NCBI RefSeq assembly: GCF_022458985.1 | Contig: NC_061771.1 | Coordinates: forward strand, 26,962,001-27,026,000 | Direction of reading: 5' to 3' | Source: Mugil cephalus | Taxonomy: Eukaryota; Chordata; Actinopteri; Mugiliformes; Mugilidae | Length of the DNA: 64,000 nucleotides | Shown here: piece after piece, positions 44,401-59,400 of the stretch | Layout: each line of letters opens with the position of its first letter | How positions within the stretch are numbered: position 1 is the stretch's first letter | Notes under the pieces: generated by a model | Databases searched by the model: none | What the model was told of the DNA's origin: nothing | What the model saw: the letters and a program-made list of their open reading frames with translations, nothing else | Translations under genes and position numbers: made by a program

Positions 44401-47400
44401 TGTGGTTCGTCTCAGTTAGCTTCTTGGTGCTCATGATGAGTTTTCTAGTGGTAGAGGAACATTAAAGTATTTACATTCCCCACATTTCTGCATAAAAATG
44501 AGTTGAAACTTTAGAGGATTTTAACACAAATTCTGAAAGTAGACAAAAGAGATCCAACTCAAACACATGAAACAGAAATATTATACTTTGGTGTTTGTTT
44601 ATTAAGAAACTAAACAAACCATTTGTGCGGCAGTAACAGCAACTAAATGTTCTTTTTGGACAAAGAGCAGCATCTTTGTGCATCACACCATGGTGTTTCA
44701 TTAACATTAACATCAGCCAATGAGAGAGAGGCCTTTAGCTGCTTAGAAGTTCCCCTGGGTTCCTCTGGGACCTTTCCCACTATTATGGAGTGATCTTTGT
44801 TGGTGGACCACTCCTGTGGAGGGAAACAGTCGTCTTAAATCTGTGTGTCTCTCTGTGGATTATTTGTGGCTTTCAAACATTATAGAGATGGACAGATTTT
44901 GGAACCTTTTCCAAAATCTGTTGAGCAACAACAATTCTTTTTTTCTGAGCTCCTCACAAAGCTCCTTTGTCCATTGCCATCATTCACTACCACAAAAATG
45001 TGTTGTGAAGATCAGACTGAGACAAATCACGATTTATTTAAACTAAACCATTGATGGAAACAATTCTGAACACATGGACTCTGATTGGACCTTGAAATTA
45101 ACTTGTAATCCTAGAGGAGCACCTCACTGATATGTAATATTGGCTAATTTTTCGGAATTAACAAATACAAATGTAAAAAAAATTTATTTCACTTGTTTGG
45201 CTGGTTTCTCTCTGTCTACATTCAGGCCTTGGGTGAAAATCAGATGACGTTTTCAGTTTTTGTGTGTGTTTGTGTGTATTTTCCTTGTATCTTGATTGTG
45301 CAGTTGCCAGGAGACACACAGTCAACCAGCGTGAAAAGGTGAATCACGTTGAAGTCACAGTAAAAACCCACTCAGTGAACCAAAGACAAACAAACCATAT
45401 TTGTTACTGGAGCAGGAAGCAGCCTGACTCAGGCACACACACACAAAAACATTTTAGGAACAACTCAAAAACCATGAAGAACAGTACAAGGTGTTGACTT
45501 GGCCTCCAAACTCACTATCAGTGGCATGGCGTGGGAAGCCAAGTGAGACAGAAACTCTAATCTATGTACTTTTTAGGGGAAAACAAGACATGGCCAATAG
45601 AATAACTGCTGAAGTTCAGCGCAAACAGCCAACCACTCTGTGCGCACGTAATTCTCCACATTAAAAGTTGTAAAACCTTTCTTCCTCTTTTTTTACTAAG
45701 TTCCACTCTTTCATTATGTAACGTAAAATGGTCAATGATTGGAGAAGAGAGATAAGGAAGAGATGACAGTGAATAACTGCCACAACTGTTAAAGGGAGTG
45801 TTTTTATTGACAGCTACCGAGACAATAAAAGGGAGGGGGCATGGCTTTCACTTGACCTCCAGGAGAAAAAGCCACTAGATCCCAAACTGATCAGGTATCT
45901 GGACCCAAAGCCCCCCACCAACAGCATTCACAGGTGTGTCAGAAGGCCCATGTCCATTCTCTGATGGATACACTACACACTACTAGGATGGTAGTTATAA
46001 TGTTGTGTCTGATTGGTTTATAAACCGTACACATTAACCTCAGAGCATGACTGCAGGAGGGTTTTACCTCAAAGTACATGATGACTTCTTTTTTTTCCAC
46101 CTGCCGTAACCCAAAAAAACAAACAATACAGGCGACAAACAAACTTGTAATGATGCTGTATTTCCTTATAGCAGAGGTCGGGTGTGTTTACCTTGACGTA
46201 GGCGACTGGGGTATTAGCTGGAGCAATGCTGAACACCGAGGCTTTGTAGACGTCAGGGGAAAACTGTGGAGCCTCATTAACATTCTCCACCTGAACTCTG
46301 ACCTGAAAGAGAGACAAAGAGAGGACTAACTTTTATATTCTGTCCTCTAAAGAGGTTTATGTTCATCTTGTGACGAGATCACAAGATGAGAGCAGCCACA
46401 TGAGGCTTCAGAACAATTTTAATGTTCGTATGTCGCCTTCAAAAGAAAGGATCCATATGCTCCTGGTGTTCGACATTTTTATTTTAAGTACAGATGCTAA
46501 TGCACCCAGATAAAGCGGTGTTAATGTCAATTATGTAATCAGCCTCTTTGTACCTTTGAAGTGCCCAGTTGACATTGTTTTTATTGTGTTGGTATATGTT
46601 GTCTTTACCACTGATCTCCCTGTTTGCAGCGTGGTTCAATGACCCCATCCACACTCTGAGGCAAAAAGACCAAAACATAGGAACTGGGCTCAGAAAAAGG
46701 GAACAGCTGGCGCTCTGGACTGATGAGTCAACATGTGAAATATTTGTCTGTAGCAGAAGGCAGTTTGTTCATTGAAGGGCTGGAGAGAGCTGCAATAATG
46801 AGTGTCTGCAGGCAACAGTGAAGCACAGTGGAGGCTCCTTAAAAGTTTGGGGCTGCACTTCTACAAATGGAGTGGGAGTTTTGGTCAGGATTAATGGTGT
46901 CCTCAATGCTGAGAAATACAGGCTGATATTTATCCATCATCAATACCATCAGGGAGGAGGATGATTGGCCCCAAATTTATTCTGCAGCAGGACAAAGAGT
47001 CCAAACATACAACCAAGGTCATTAAGAACCATCTTCAGAGTAAAGAAGGACAAGAAGTCCTAGAAGTGATGGCATGGCCCCCCAGAGCCCTGATCTCAAC
47101 ATCATGGAGTGTGTCTGGGATTACATGAAGAGACAGAAGGATTTGAGAAAGTCTACATGCACAGAAGATCTGTGGTTAGTTCTCCAAGATGTTTGGAACA
47201 ACCTACCAGCTGAGTTCCTTCAAAAACTGTGTGCAAGAGGAAGAAGTGATGCTGTCTTGAAGGCAAAAGGTGGTCACACCAAATACTGATTTGATTTAGA
47301 TTTCTCTTCTGTTCATCCACTGCATCTTGTTAATTAATGAAAATAAACCATTAACACTTTTCACACCTGCCTAAATTTTTGCACAGTACTGTATATACTT

Positions 47401-50400
47401 CATAGTTATTTAAATGGTCCAGATGACGTCCACGAGCTGAAACCAAGTGATGACCTTTAGAGCATTCTGCTGTTCCAATGTTTAATGCAAGAGTAGTGAT
47501 TAACCTGACCGATTTAAAAAGATACAGCCAACATCGTTTGGGTGGAGTTGTTACAGAGTGAGGCAGACTGACGAGGTTCAAGAAGAAATGACTCACACCG
47601 GCGTGGGCTACGTGGGTAAGTTAGGGCAATCCATATGCCCCACAGAGATACAAACCGCATTTTAATTATCCGTGTGATTGAACACGTTATCTCTAGAACA
47701 TGCACGGGTTGGACATTGACTTGGTGGAAAGGTATAAATGTCTGAATGATAAACTGGACTGGTCTGATAACACATTTCCTGTAAAGGAAGGGACAATGTC
47801 GCCTCGTTTTTAGCACACTGTGCAAGACTCTACTCAGGACATTTCACAACATCATGATTGCATCAACCTTCACCTACGCTGTGGATTTCATTGCATTGGT
47901 ACAAATCCAGTTGTTTCTGTCAGGTGAGGTTGCAAATAAATGTCCTACCAGAGCCACTGCTGATGTACTGGGGTTGCTTGTGTCCACAGCCTCCACGTCC
48001 AGGATGTACCACTCCTGCTGCTCCTTGTCCAGTGCTGTTCTGGTAGTGATGGCTCCAGTGCTGTTGATGGAGAACAGGTCTCCGTACGTTCTCAGCTTGT
48101 AGGCGATGTTGTAAATGCCGCTTCCCGCTGAGGCCTGTACCTCCCCCACGACAAATCCCTCCGGCTTGTTCTCAGGCAACTTGAAGTGGTAGGAGGAATT
48201 CTGGAAGGCCACAGTCTCCACCTCGCTGATGATCCTCAGATTCACTATGACATGAGCTGCAGGAAAACATTGTGGACTCTTAAACAGGTTTACAAAGGAT
48301 TGCCGTCTGCACTCAGGACAGGGCTGTAGGCATTAATTCCTAACCTGTGGAACTGAGAGGAGGCACGCCGTTGTCTTTGGCCATGGCTGTCAGCTCCACT
48401 GTGGTCTCCTCATTAACATCAGAAATGGCAGAGGTCAAAGTCACAGCCCCAGTCTCACTGTTTAAGGCCAAATATGGAGAACTTCCAGAAGAGAAACTAC
48501 AACAACAGAAAGAAACACATAACAGATTTTATTTCAATACAACAAAACAATGAATTATCACACAGTAGAGTACATATAGACACACTTAAGCAGTTTTAAA
48601 GGGAAAGCTTGGAATTATTCTCACATCTTCCTTAATAAAAAACCTCCTAAGTCTCTAAACTTTAACCGTATAAGAGGTGGTTGTGGAAATCTTTCAGTCA
48701 CTCACCTGTAGCTGATGACTGCATTTTCCCCAATGTCCCGGTCGGTGGCAGACAGAGTCAGCAGCAGCTTCCCCTCCTCTGCGTCTGTTACCAGGATGCT
48801 GCTGGCGTAGGTACTGGAGCTGAACTCAGGCCGGTTGTCGTTGACATCGGTGAGACTCACTCTGATGGTGGCGAAGCTCTGGTGGAAAACAAAAAACATT
48901 TAGTTGCAGTCTGGATCAGGTGCACTTGTTTCTGAGTCCCTTCATCATTCATATCAGGGTCTGTGTGTTCATCAGGTCCATTTATCTATAACTGTTTATC
49001 CTGGAGAGGTTCACAGGAGTGGAGGTATATCCCACCTCTCACGCTGAGTTAAAATCTTTTCTTGATGAACATGATGCTCTGGAGGGCTTTCAGTCTGGTT
49101 TTAAAACATTGCATAGCACAAAGACAGCTTTAGTGAGAGTGTTTAATGACATCCTCCTGACAAACGACTTTGTTAGCGCTTTTGTTATCGCTGCACATCA
49201 GACAAGCCCCCTCTCTGTCCATTCATTAAACTTGTCTTAAAACCCATTTTTATTCTTTGGAGTTCAATTCATCATTTGTGTCTGCCCTTGTTTGGTGCGT
49301 TTAGTGCTTTCTATTATTTGTATTGTTTTATTGCTTTTAATTATTTTATGTCTTGTGCTCTTATCCATGTACAGCACTTTGTCTCTGCTGTAGCTGTTGT
49401 GTAAAGTGCTCGTTAGCTGCCGCCTTGGTGACTACTACATTTCCTGGGGTCCATAAAGGACATAAAATATGTATCCATCCATTAGTTTTTGGGTGTAAAT
49501 GTGACTCGTTTCATTTTCATATACACCAGTGATAAAAAAATGTATACTACACCAACATACTTATGCTAGTATGCATAATATATTATTTATATATTATTCA
49601 GGGCAGCACAGAGGTGTAGTGGTTAGCACTAACTCTTCACAGTGAGGAGGTTCTTGGGCCTTTCTTTGCAGACTTTGCATATTCTTGTATTCTTGTCCTA
49701 CGTGGTCTGTGGTCCTCCAGTACAAAGGCATGCTCGTTAGGCTAAATTAAGAATCTAAATGTGTTTGTTGTTGTTAGTGTTAGCTCTGTGATAGTCTTGC
49801 CTCTCCACAATCAAAGTTGTGATTAACCCAGGGTTTCAGGATCTCTGTCCATCTTTTCTGTTGTTACCTCTCTCTGCGGGCTGCCTTTGTCTGATGCCTT
49901 TACAACCAAGTCGAACGTTTCCCCACTCTCCCGATCAAGAGGCCCAACGGCCAGCAACATCCCATCCTGCAACACAAGAAATGGTACAAGGTACTCAAAG
50001 CGGTAGGTGGCTGTGGTTGTGATGGTTGTTCTGGTGGTTGTGGTTTTTTGTTGTTGTTTCAGACATACAGGGTTGACTCTCCTGGTCATAGTTCAGGTTG
50101 ACACTAATTTCAGATCAGCTTTAATGGTGTGAGTGATTCAGGTTAATACAAAAACTAAATTACACACTAAACTCCTGTACAGCTGTAGGCAACATTTAAT
50201 GTTCTGGGCTTCACCTCTCTGAATCTGAAGAGTGGGTTTAGGGTGAGGAGGGAGAGGACGACCTCTCCGTTGGCTCCGAGGTCAGGATCTGTGGGTACGA
50301 TGGTCAAAACGTCTCCTGGAGCTTCCTCTGAGTAGTTGCCCTCGGGGAGGGTCAGGGTGTCGGGGATGCTCGGGAACTGTGGAGCGTTGTCATTGTAGTC

Positions 50401-53400
50401 TGTGACGGTGATGTTGAGCTGTGCTGTGGCATTCAGACCGTCCAGTTCCTGGTCCACAGCAACAATCTACACCCAGAGACAAACAACACAACAACACAAA
50501 CTGATGAAGACAGATGTAAGAGGTGTTTGTGAAAATACTACAAAACTCAGATTCTGGTCCAAAACTTCACAACAAAAAGAGGAACTCCTATGGAGCTCAA
50601 CTATCTTAGATGAAGAAAATAAATAAAAACTAGAGACAATGAAAATAAATACAGCTACCTTTCATGCTTTTTGTACATTGTATGTGTTCACTAGATCCCA
50701 AACTTATCAAATATCTGTGGGATACACTGGAGCAAGCCTCATCCACAGGGGCCCCTCCCCTCAAACAATAGGACCCAAAGACCCCCACTACCAACATCCT
50801 GTAGCCAAACACCACACCATGTTCATTCCATGATGAGTTACAACTGGTTTGGAGGCACAAGAAATATCTTCAAAATATTAGAAAGGCGGTCATAATGTTA
50901 TGCTTCATCTGTGTATAAACTGTGTTTTGGAAGAGCAAAAAGTCACAAAAACTGGACATATATGGAGTTCTTTATTGTAATCAGTAAGAACCAGGATAGA
51001 TAAAATGCAGTCATGCATAAATTAAGGTTATACCTGAAATACGTAGCTGTCCTTAGTCTCTCTGTCTAATGTGACGTTTTGCTTCAGTGAGACAACACCT
51101 TGTTTACTGATGTCAAAAGTGTCACTGGTATAGATGAAGTAGCCGGAGGAGAATCCGTCCTGGAAAACAAGATAAGTGTCAATGTAGGTGATTAATCAGC
51201 AAGTACATATCAGAAACATAATTACATGATGTTCTAAGAGACAATGTTAGCTTTCTGTTGTCATCACCTGGAGGTCCCAAAGTTCAAACTGTGCAAAGGA
51301 CGTTAATCTCATCTGTGTTTTATCGTGATGTGGCTCTACCTGGCATTTACCTGATCTGTTCTTAGAACCAGAATCAAACCTTGTTCAGATTAGAAGCAGC
51401 TGATGTAACTCACCTCATCCCTGTCAGTGACCTCCACGGTCAGGATGGAGGCTCCACTGGACAGGTTCTCAGAGACGGACACGTCATAGTTGGCCTTACT
51501 GAACTCAGGTGGGTTGTTGTTCACGTCCATAACAGTCACCACCACAGAGCTGGTCCCAACTAGAGAGGGAGTCCCTCCATCAGAGGCCTGAACCGTCAGC
51601 GTGTACACCTTCACCTCACTGTAGTCCAGAGGCTGGACCAACCGCAGGGTCCCACTGGAGGAGTCCAACTCAAAAACAGCAGGGTCTGATGAGGGGCTTT
51701 GCTGGACAATACTGTAGCTCACTCTCCCATTTGGGCCTTCATCGGGATCAACAGCTGATAGCGTGAAAAAAATTGTGTTCACTAACTCTGTTTCTGAGAC
51801 TTCGATCTGGTACTCAGCATCAGAGAAGCTCGGGACATTGTCGTTGATGTCAGATACTGGGACCACCAGGGTGGCTGTGGCAGAGGAGACTGGACGACCC
51901 TGATCTTCAGCAACCACCAGCATGTTGTACTCTGCCTTGGTCTCCCTGTCCAGTGCAGCAGCGACACTTACCATCCCAGACACACGATCAATAGAGAACC
52001 TCCCTTCTCCTCCTATCAGGAAGTATCTGATCTCCTTATTAAAGCCACTGTCTTTGTCTGTAGCTGTAACTGCAGTAACATTGAATCCTTTGACTGCATT
52101 CTCAGGGACAGATTGATTGAAGGAACTGGGAGTAAAAACAGGACTGTTATCATTGACATCAATGACCTGAACTTCCACAACTGCATTGTCACTGACAACA
52201 CCATCAGTGATGGAGATCTGCACAGAGTAGTTATGTGGGCCATTGTCGTAGTCAAGCTTCACCGTTGAGGTCAGTTCACCAGTGGGAGAGATTGCAAACT
52301 TGTCGGCTTCTGTCTCAACTGTGAAGTCAACCTCAGTATCAATGGAATGGAAGCTAACCTGAAAAGAGCCAGACGTGATAATAAATTCAGAGTAGTCATT
52401 CATTTCTGAGAGAGGACAGGTGGCAGGTAAAAACATTTGATTTACCCAGAAACAAGTTCACTGTGATAGTTACCTTAAGAATCACAGCTCCTGGTTCCTG
52501 TTCTTCTTCTACAGTGGCCTGGAAGACTTTTTGTAAAAACTGAGGTCTTGAGTCACCGGGAGCAAGAATGTTCACCTGCACTGTTGTGGAGCGGGATGTG
52601 GTTCCCCCTAGAGTGGAGAGGAATATCATGATGACTGATTGTGCAGCTTTTTTATCTGCTATCTTTATAATTACAGGTGGTTGCATGAGCTCAGTGAGAA
52701 AGCAGCTTCAGTTGTTTTATTAATTGTTTATTGCGTTATTGTTTGTATTTGCAAACTGCAAGGAGTGATTCGAAATTGGCCGTAGGTGTGAGTATCAATG
52801 GTTGACTGTCCCTGTGTGTTAGCCCTGAGACAGACTGGAGACCTGTCCAGGGAGGACCCTGCTTCTCATCCAATGAAAGCTGGGATAGGCCCGACCCTCT
52901 AGAGGACAAGTGCTTACACAAAATGAGCAAATTAATGCTTATCTGTGATATTGCCCGCAAAAAGAAGTACAATTTCTTGGCTATTTGGAAAATTACAATT
53001 CTTTGAAGTATTTTGAGTTCTTAAGCATTCACAAGGGATAAGGATATTTAGATCTAGCAACAAGATGACCTGAGAATCATCAAATCATATAAGTTAACCA
53101 ATACGAGATGCAAGCAGTTCCAATGTGGGCTTCAGGATACAAGTATTTATGTTTGTAGATTCTAGCTGTTGCAAGTTGAAACAAAGGAAAATTAAAAAGT
53201 TGCATTTGTGATAAGAGATCGCTGACTGATGAGAGCAGGACAACAAGAAAGGTCCCCCTGATTTGTGATTAGAAAGCGGGAAATGATGAAGCACAATCTT
53301 CAAGCCTACCATCTCTGGCTGTTATATAGAGCTTGAATTCCAAAATCTTGTTTTCCACCAGTGGTATGAGTTTAACCAGTGAGATAACTCCAGTGTTTTC

Positions 53401-56400
53401 ATCCACTGAGAAGTATCCCTCATTGTTCCCAGCGTCAATGGAATAGGTGATCTCTCCGTTCACACCAGCATCTGGATCTTCTGCCGTAACCTTTGAGTTA
53501 CAAGATTCACGTAATTTTTTGATTAATTTTCACATAAAAAGTAAAAACTTTTAAAAATGACATTTGCGAAATTTACCAAGATACAAATGTTGGTTATGAG
53601 AAGAATCATATGACACATGATCACAGATTCAGATCCACCTTGTGATACTAAGGGTAAGGTTCAGGGGTTGGTTATGGCAGGGTGTCATCAGCATAGTTGC
53701 GGAGGATTTATGTGACTACAGCTAATTTACTCCAAACTGTAAAAAAAAAAGTTAACTGAACCTTAAGGAACTTAAATGGTTGCAATTATGATGTATTTGT
53801 GCCCTTCAGAATGTTCTACATTTCTACATAAAAATGACTCAAAGCTTCATATGATTTTCTGAAGTCATGAAAATAGACAAAAAGAATCCAATTAAACAAA
53901 TTAAATAGAAATATTATGCTTTATTTGTTCATACAGTAAAAAGAGATAATATTACATATCAGTGAGATGTACCTCTAGGATTACAAACTAATTTTATTTT
54001 GATGCAGAAGTGTCGGAAATTCCTCAGGGTGCAAACACTTGATTATGTCGTATTTATTTATTTGTTTTTTATTTATTTTGTGATATATTGACCTGTGGGT
54101 GATAGACAAAACACAGCAACAGTGATTGTCTCTGTGACTCCTTGCATAACTATATAAAACAAAGTTAATACTGAACAGAGCTAATTCAGTCACTCACCTG
54201 AACCAGCTGCATTCCCACGGTCTGATTTGCAAACACTTTGCCCTCGTGGTTGGTGCTGGTGAATGTAGGAGAGTTGTCGTTCTCATCCAGGAGAGTCAGA
54301 GTGACCTGCGCTGTTGTAAAATTTTTGGGTGGGCTGTTCTCTGTTGCTTTAACCTTTTTATTAATGAAACAATAAGAACAAAGTCAGGCCTATAGTGAAT
54401 AAAATAACGCATGAAATATCATTGTTGTGTTTTTTTAAGATGTAATCTTACAGTTTTTTAATTGATGGAGAATACGACAGAGCCGTTTCTTCAGTTGTTT
54501 CAGGAGAGCAGTTCAACAAGTGTCACTTTGTTTTTTCTCTGCTTGCTTAAAATAGCTTTCAACCTGAATCTCTGCCTGTTTCCAGAACCTGTTTTTGAGG
54601 ACTTTGTGTATTTTTTGAAACATGATGGACTGGGAGTGGATTAATTACAAGTGGTTTGAGGGAGTTCATGCTCACTGCTGGCATTTAACCTTTAATTTAA
54701 ATAGGAAGTAGAGCCTTCAGCTATCAGCTCCTGCAGAACCAGCTCCCACTTTAGGTTCAGGAGGCAGACACCGTCCTACTTTTGAAGTCAGGCTGAAGAC
54801 TTCACTTTTTTATAAAGCTGATAGTTGGGGCTGGTATATGCTTGCTCAGGTCCAGGTTCAGCAACATTCTGCCTAAAGAATGAGGTCATCTGACTACCTG
54901 AATATACTGAATGACCAGGTTATTCCATCAATGGAGTTTTTTCTTCTCTAATGCCACGACCATATTCCAACATGACAACTCTGGGATTCATGAGGCCCAA
55001 ACAGTAAAAGATTGGTTCAGGGAGCACGAGACCAGATCATTTTCATCCCTCACACCTTATCCCCTTCTTTTCATCACAGGAACTAGGGAAAAACATTAAA
55101 CTGTTCAGGAGTTGTGTTTATGTAAAATCGGTTTTACCTGAAATGTGATTGTTTCATTGGTCTCTCTGTCCAGAGCTGTGGCGTCTGTCACTCTGATCGT
55201 CCCATCAGGATCGACAGAGAAAGGAGCAGTTTCTGGAATGATCTCCAGAGTTCCTACAAATCCTCCCTGGAAAGGAACAATGATAATTGTGAAGAGAGAC
55301 AATTATTAACATGGTGATCAGACCTGTGCCTCAGATGAACCGAACTGACGTGACTCTACCTGGCATTTACCTGATCTGTTCTTAGAACCAGAATCAAACC
55401 TTCAGATTAGAAGCAGCTGATGTAACTCACCTCATCCCTGTCAGTGACCTCCACGGTCAGGATGGAGGCTCCACTGGACAGGTTTTCAAGGATGGACACG
55501 TTATAGTTGGCCTTACTGAACTCAGGTGGGTTGTTGTTCACGTCCATAACCATCACCACCACAGAGCTGTTCCCAACTAGAGAGGGAGTCCCTCCATCAG
55601 AGGCCTGAACCGTCAGCGTGTACACCTTCACCTCACTGTAGTCCAGAGGCTGGACCAACTGCAGGGTCCCACTGGAGGAGTCCAACTCAAAAACAGCAGG
55701 GTCTGATGAGGGGCTTTGCTGGACAAGACTGTAGCTCACTCTCCCATTTGGGCCTCCATCGGGATCAACAGCTGATAGCGTGAACAAAATTGTGTTCACT
55801 GACTCTGTTTCTGAGACTTCGATCTGGTACTCAGCATCAGAGAATTTCGGAACGTTGTCGTTGATGTCAGATACTGGGACCACCAGGGTGGCTGTGGTAT
55901 TTAAAACTGGACGACCCTGATCTTCAGCAACCACCAGCATGTTGTACTCTGCCTTGGTCTCCCTGTCCAGTGCAGCGGCAACACTTACCATCCCAGACAC
56001 GCTATCAATAGAGAACTTCCCTTCTCCTCCTATCAGGAAGTATCTGATCTCCTTATTAAAGCCACTGTCTTTGTCTGTAGCTGTAACTACAGCAACATTG
56101 AATCCTTTGACTGCATCCTCAGGGACAGATTGATTGAAGGAACTGGGAGTAAAAACAGGACTGTTATCATTGACATCAATGACCTGAACTTCCACAACTG
56201 CATTGTCACTGACAACACCATCCTCGGAGATGGAGATCTGCACAGAGTAGTTATGTGGGCCATTGTCGTAGTCAAGCTTCACCGTTGGGGTCAGTTCACC
56301 AGTGGGAGAGATTGCAAACTTGTCGGCTTCTGTCTCAACTGTGAAGTCAACCTCAGTATCTATGGAATGGAAGCTAACCTGAAAAGAGCCAGACGTGATA

Positions 56401-59400
56401 ATAAATTCAGAGTAGTCATTCATTTCTGAGAGAGTACAGGTGGCTGGTAAAAACATTTGATTTACCCAGAAACAAGTTCACTGTGATAGTTACCTTAAGA
56501 ATCACAGCTCCTGGTTCCTGTTCTTCTTCTACAGTGGCCTGGAAGACTTTTTGGAAAAACTGAGGCCTTGAGTCACCGGGAGCAAGAATGTTCACTGGTA
56601 CTGTTGTGGAGCGGGATGTGGTTCCCCCTAGAGTGGAGAGGAATATCACGATGACTGAGTGTGCTGCAGCTTTTTTATCTGCTGTCCATATAATTGCAGG
56701 TGGTTGCATGAGCTCAGTGAGAAAGCAGCTTGTCTAAATCGGTCTCTGTGATGTGGACGTGACAAGGCTGGCTCCAAAAAGGAATCAATCCTCCTAAACT
56801 CATAAACCCATCATCAATACAACCTTGTACAAATACAGCATACTGTGACCTCTCTGACTGACAATGTAAAAGTTCTGTGTTATTATGGTGCATTTGTGAA
56901 ATTTTCAAACCACTACATGTCTGGTGGGCACTGATCTAGCAACAAGATCTTTGTTTCATTACAACAAAAGCATGACCTGACAATCATCAAATCTTATAAG
57001 GAACATAAGGAACAAGCAGTTCCAATCTAGCCTTCAGTATTTTGATTTGCTACAAGTGGAAGCAAATAAAAAATAAAAAATGTTATCTATGATAAGAGAT
57101 CACAATCATTGATTGAAGGACCCCGTCTGCAGAGAGCAGGAAGGTTTGAATGTGGTCCGTGTCCCAGTTTACATGTAATGGAGAAAATCAAATAACGGAT
57201 GGGAACATGTCCTCCTCCTCCACACTAGGTGTCTTTCTGGTTGACCAATTACATCATATAATAAATAAAAGTTAGCATTTCAAATAACAAATTCAGTTTT
57301 TATAATCTCATATGTAATGTGCGCACTACTTCTGGTGTAGATAAGATGGTGCTATCCCTCAGGTGGTTCTTCTACCGCCTCTGTTTACCCTCTTCTTTTT
57401 CCTCCTTGGGTGTTTTTGCTATGGGGTCAGACGCCAGCGCAGCGGTTGCGGAGCATGCACACACACGTTTTCTTGTTTAACTGAGATTAATTCATACATG
57501 TGCATCTGGGTGTCTTCATCGGATAAGGGGACCTCTGATTTTAGTCCGAGTCTACATGCACTTAAGTTTTCCAGATAAAGTCGGATTAATGCAATGATTC
57601 GTTTCATTTTTTCACCTGCATGTAAAATTACTGGCTGATTAGTGATTAGAAACCAGTAAATGATGAAATGATCTTCAAGCCTACCATCACGGGCTGTTAC
57701 ATAGAGCGGGAATTCCAAAATCTTGTTTTCCACCAGTGGTATGAGTTTAACCAGTGAGATTACTCCAGTGTTTTCATCCACTGAGAAGTATCCCTCATTG
57801 TTCCCAGCGTCAATGGAATAGGTGATCTCTCCGTTCACACCAGCATCTTGATCTTCTGCCGTAACCTTTGAGTTACAAGACATACAATTTTTTGGTAAAA
57901 TTAAAAGTAAAAATACACATTTGTGAAATTTTCCAAGATACAAATGTTGGTTATGGGAAGATACAAATAACTTCTGTAACTTCTGTCATGACTAAATAAA
58001 AGAAAGGTAATACTGAACAGAGCTAACTCAGTCACTCACCTGAACCAGCTGCATTCCCACGGTCTGATTTGCAAACACTTTCCCCTCGTAGCTGGTGCTG
58101 GTGAATACAGGAGAGTTGTCGTTCACATCCAGGAGAGTCACAGTGACCTGCGCTGTTGTAAAACTGTTGGGTGGGCTGTTCTCTGTTGCTTTTATCTTTT
58201 AATTTACAAAACAAAAAGAACAAATTAGGCCTACAGTGTATGAAGTAATGCATAAAACACCCACAGACACTGTTTTAACTTTTAAATTAGGATTTAATTA
58301 ACAGATGATCAGAATACACATACAGTCCCTGAGAATCCACCAATAAATTTGGTAAATTTACTTCCAACATCAGTTTGGGTTTGGGAGGCAGGGATGGGTT
58401 TTTATGTTAGGGTATTCTGAGAGAAAAAATAAATAAAAAATGGGGGCGATAAACCAGACAGAGTGTTACTCTGCATTGAATCGGAACCGTAGCCCCGTGC
58501 TTCTGAATCCAATTTTTTTCATTCCTCCTTCTCTGTCCACAAGACCAGTGATCATTAGTTTCCAAGCCAGAGAATAGTAGGTGGTTGGGAGAATGCCTTT
58601 GAAAATGTTTTGCCCAAGCGGGTGTCAAGTAGACCTTCCCCAATGTTTTAGAGGTATTGGGATAAATGTGTGTGAATGGAATGTTTTGTTCCTCCTACAC
58701 AGTGTTTATGGCATAGAGTGAGATTGGGGTTAGGTCTGGGTAGGGTTAGGGTTAGAGTTAGGGCTAGGGCTAAAGTAGGGACTGGTCATTTAGAACTCCA
58801 ATTAATGCCTGGTCTTTGCTAGTGAAGCAACATAGGTGATCCGGAAACATATTTTGACTCAATCGTCCATTTTCTGCTTGCATATAAAAATCCACCTGTA
58901 TCAAATGGAAATGTACCTGCTGCTAAAAATCATGCATAAGAAATTATTATTTCTTCCTGTTTTAGGAAGATTTTGAAAAACCTACAGTGCCCAGTTTTTC
59001 ATTACAACATTTTTTGAAAGAAATTTAACTGTTCATTGTGTGCAATGCAAAATCGTTTTTACCTGAAATGGGAACGATTCAATGGCCTCTCTGTCCAGAG
59101 CTGCGGCGTTTGTCACTGTGATTGTCCCATCAGGTCCGATAGAGAAAGGAACGGTGTCTGGAATGATCTCCAGAGTTCCTACAAATCCTCCCTGGAAACG
59201 AACAAGCATAATTGTGATGAAACTCTCATTATATAAATTATGAACATGAACACAGACCTATGCTTTAAATGTATAGAATCTAAACTAAATCTGTTTTTAT
59301 TTCATAAAGACATACCTGGTCAAGATCGGCGACGGTAGCTTTAAGCACAACAGCACCAACAGGAGAGTTTTCCATAAGCATGATGTTGTAGTTGGTCTGA

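Larger units (their letters stand above)
51329..55349 (-). repeat. Cadherin gene tandem duplication, block 2
   Basis: Five exons (129, 156, 181, 134, 945 bp; 515 codons) with introns, a copy of the block at 55350-59270. Flanking intron sequence such as CTCTACCTGGCATTTACCTG is shared. It differs from block 1 by the long exon being one codon shorter (SITDGV for SISEDGV) and by a SINE piece (52775-52912) in its intron. Confidence 0.9.
55350..59270 (-). repeat. Cadherin gene tandem duplication, block 1
   Basis: Five exons (129, 156, 181, 134, 948 bp; 516 codons) and introns, tandem to block 2 with a period of about 4017 bp measured at the end of the long exon. The phase at the junction is 0, so both copies read through (TDRDE then GGFVGTLEI). 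Confidence 0.9.

Noticed and set aside
47858-48102. Plus-strand frame opposite the cadherin exon 48256-47949
   Set aside because: Antisense of a well-supported cadherin exon.
57419-57585. Extension of the cadherin frame past 57685 into 57419
   Set aside because: The donor (GATG|GTAGGC) at 57685 matches block 2 exactly; the extension reads into the intron and a MITE.
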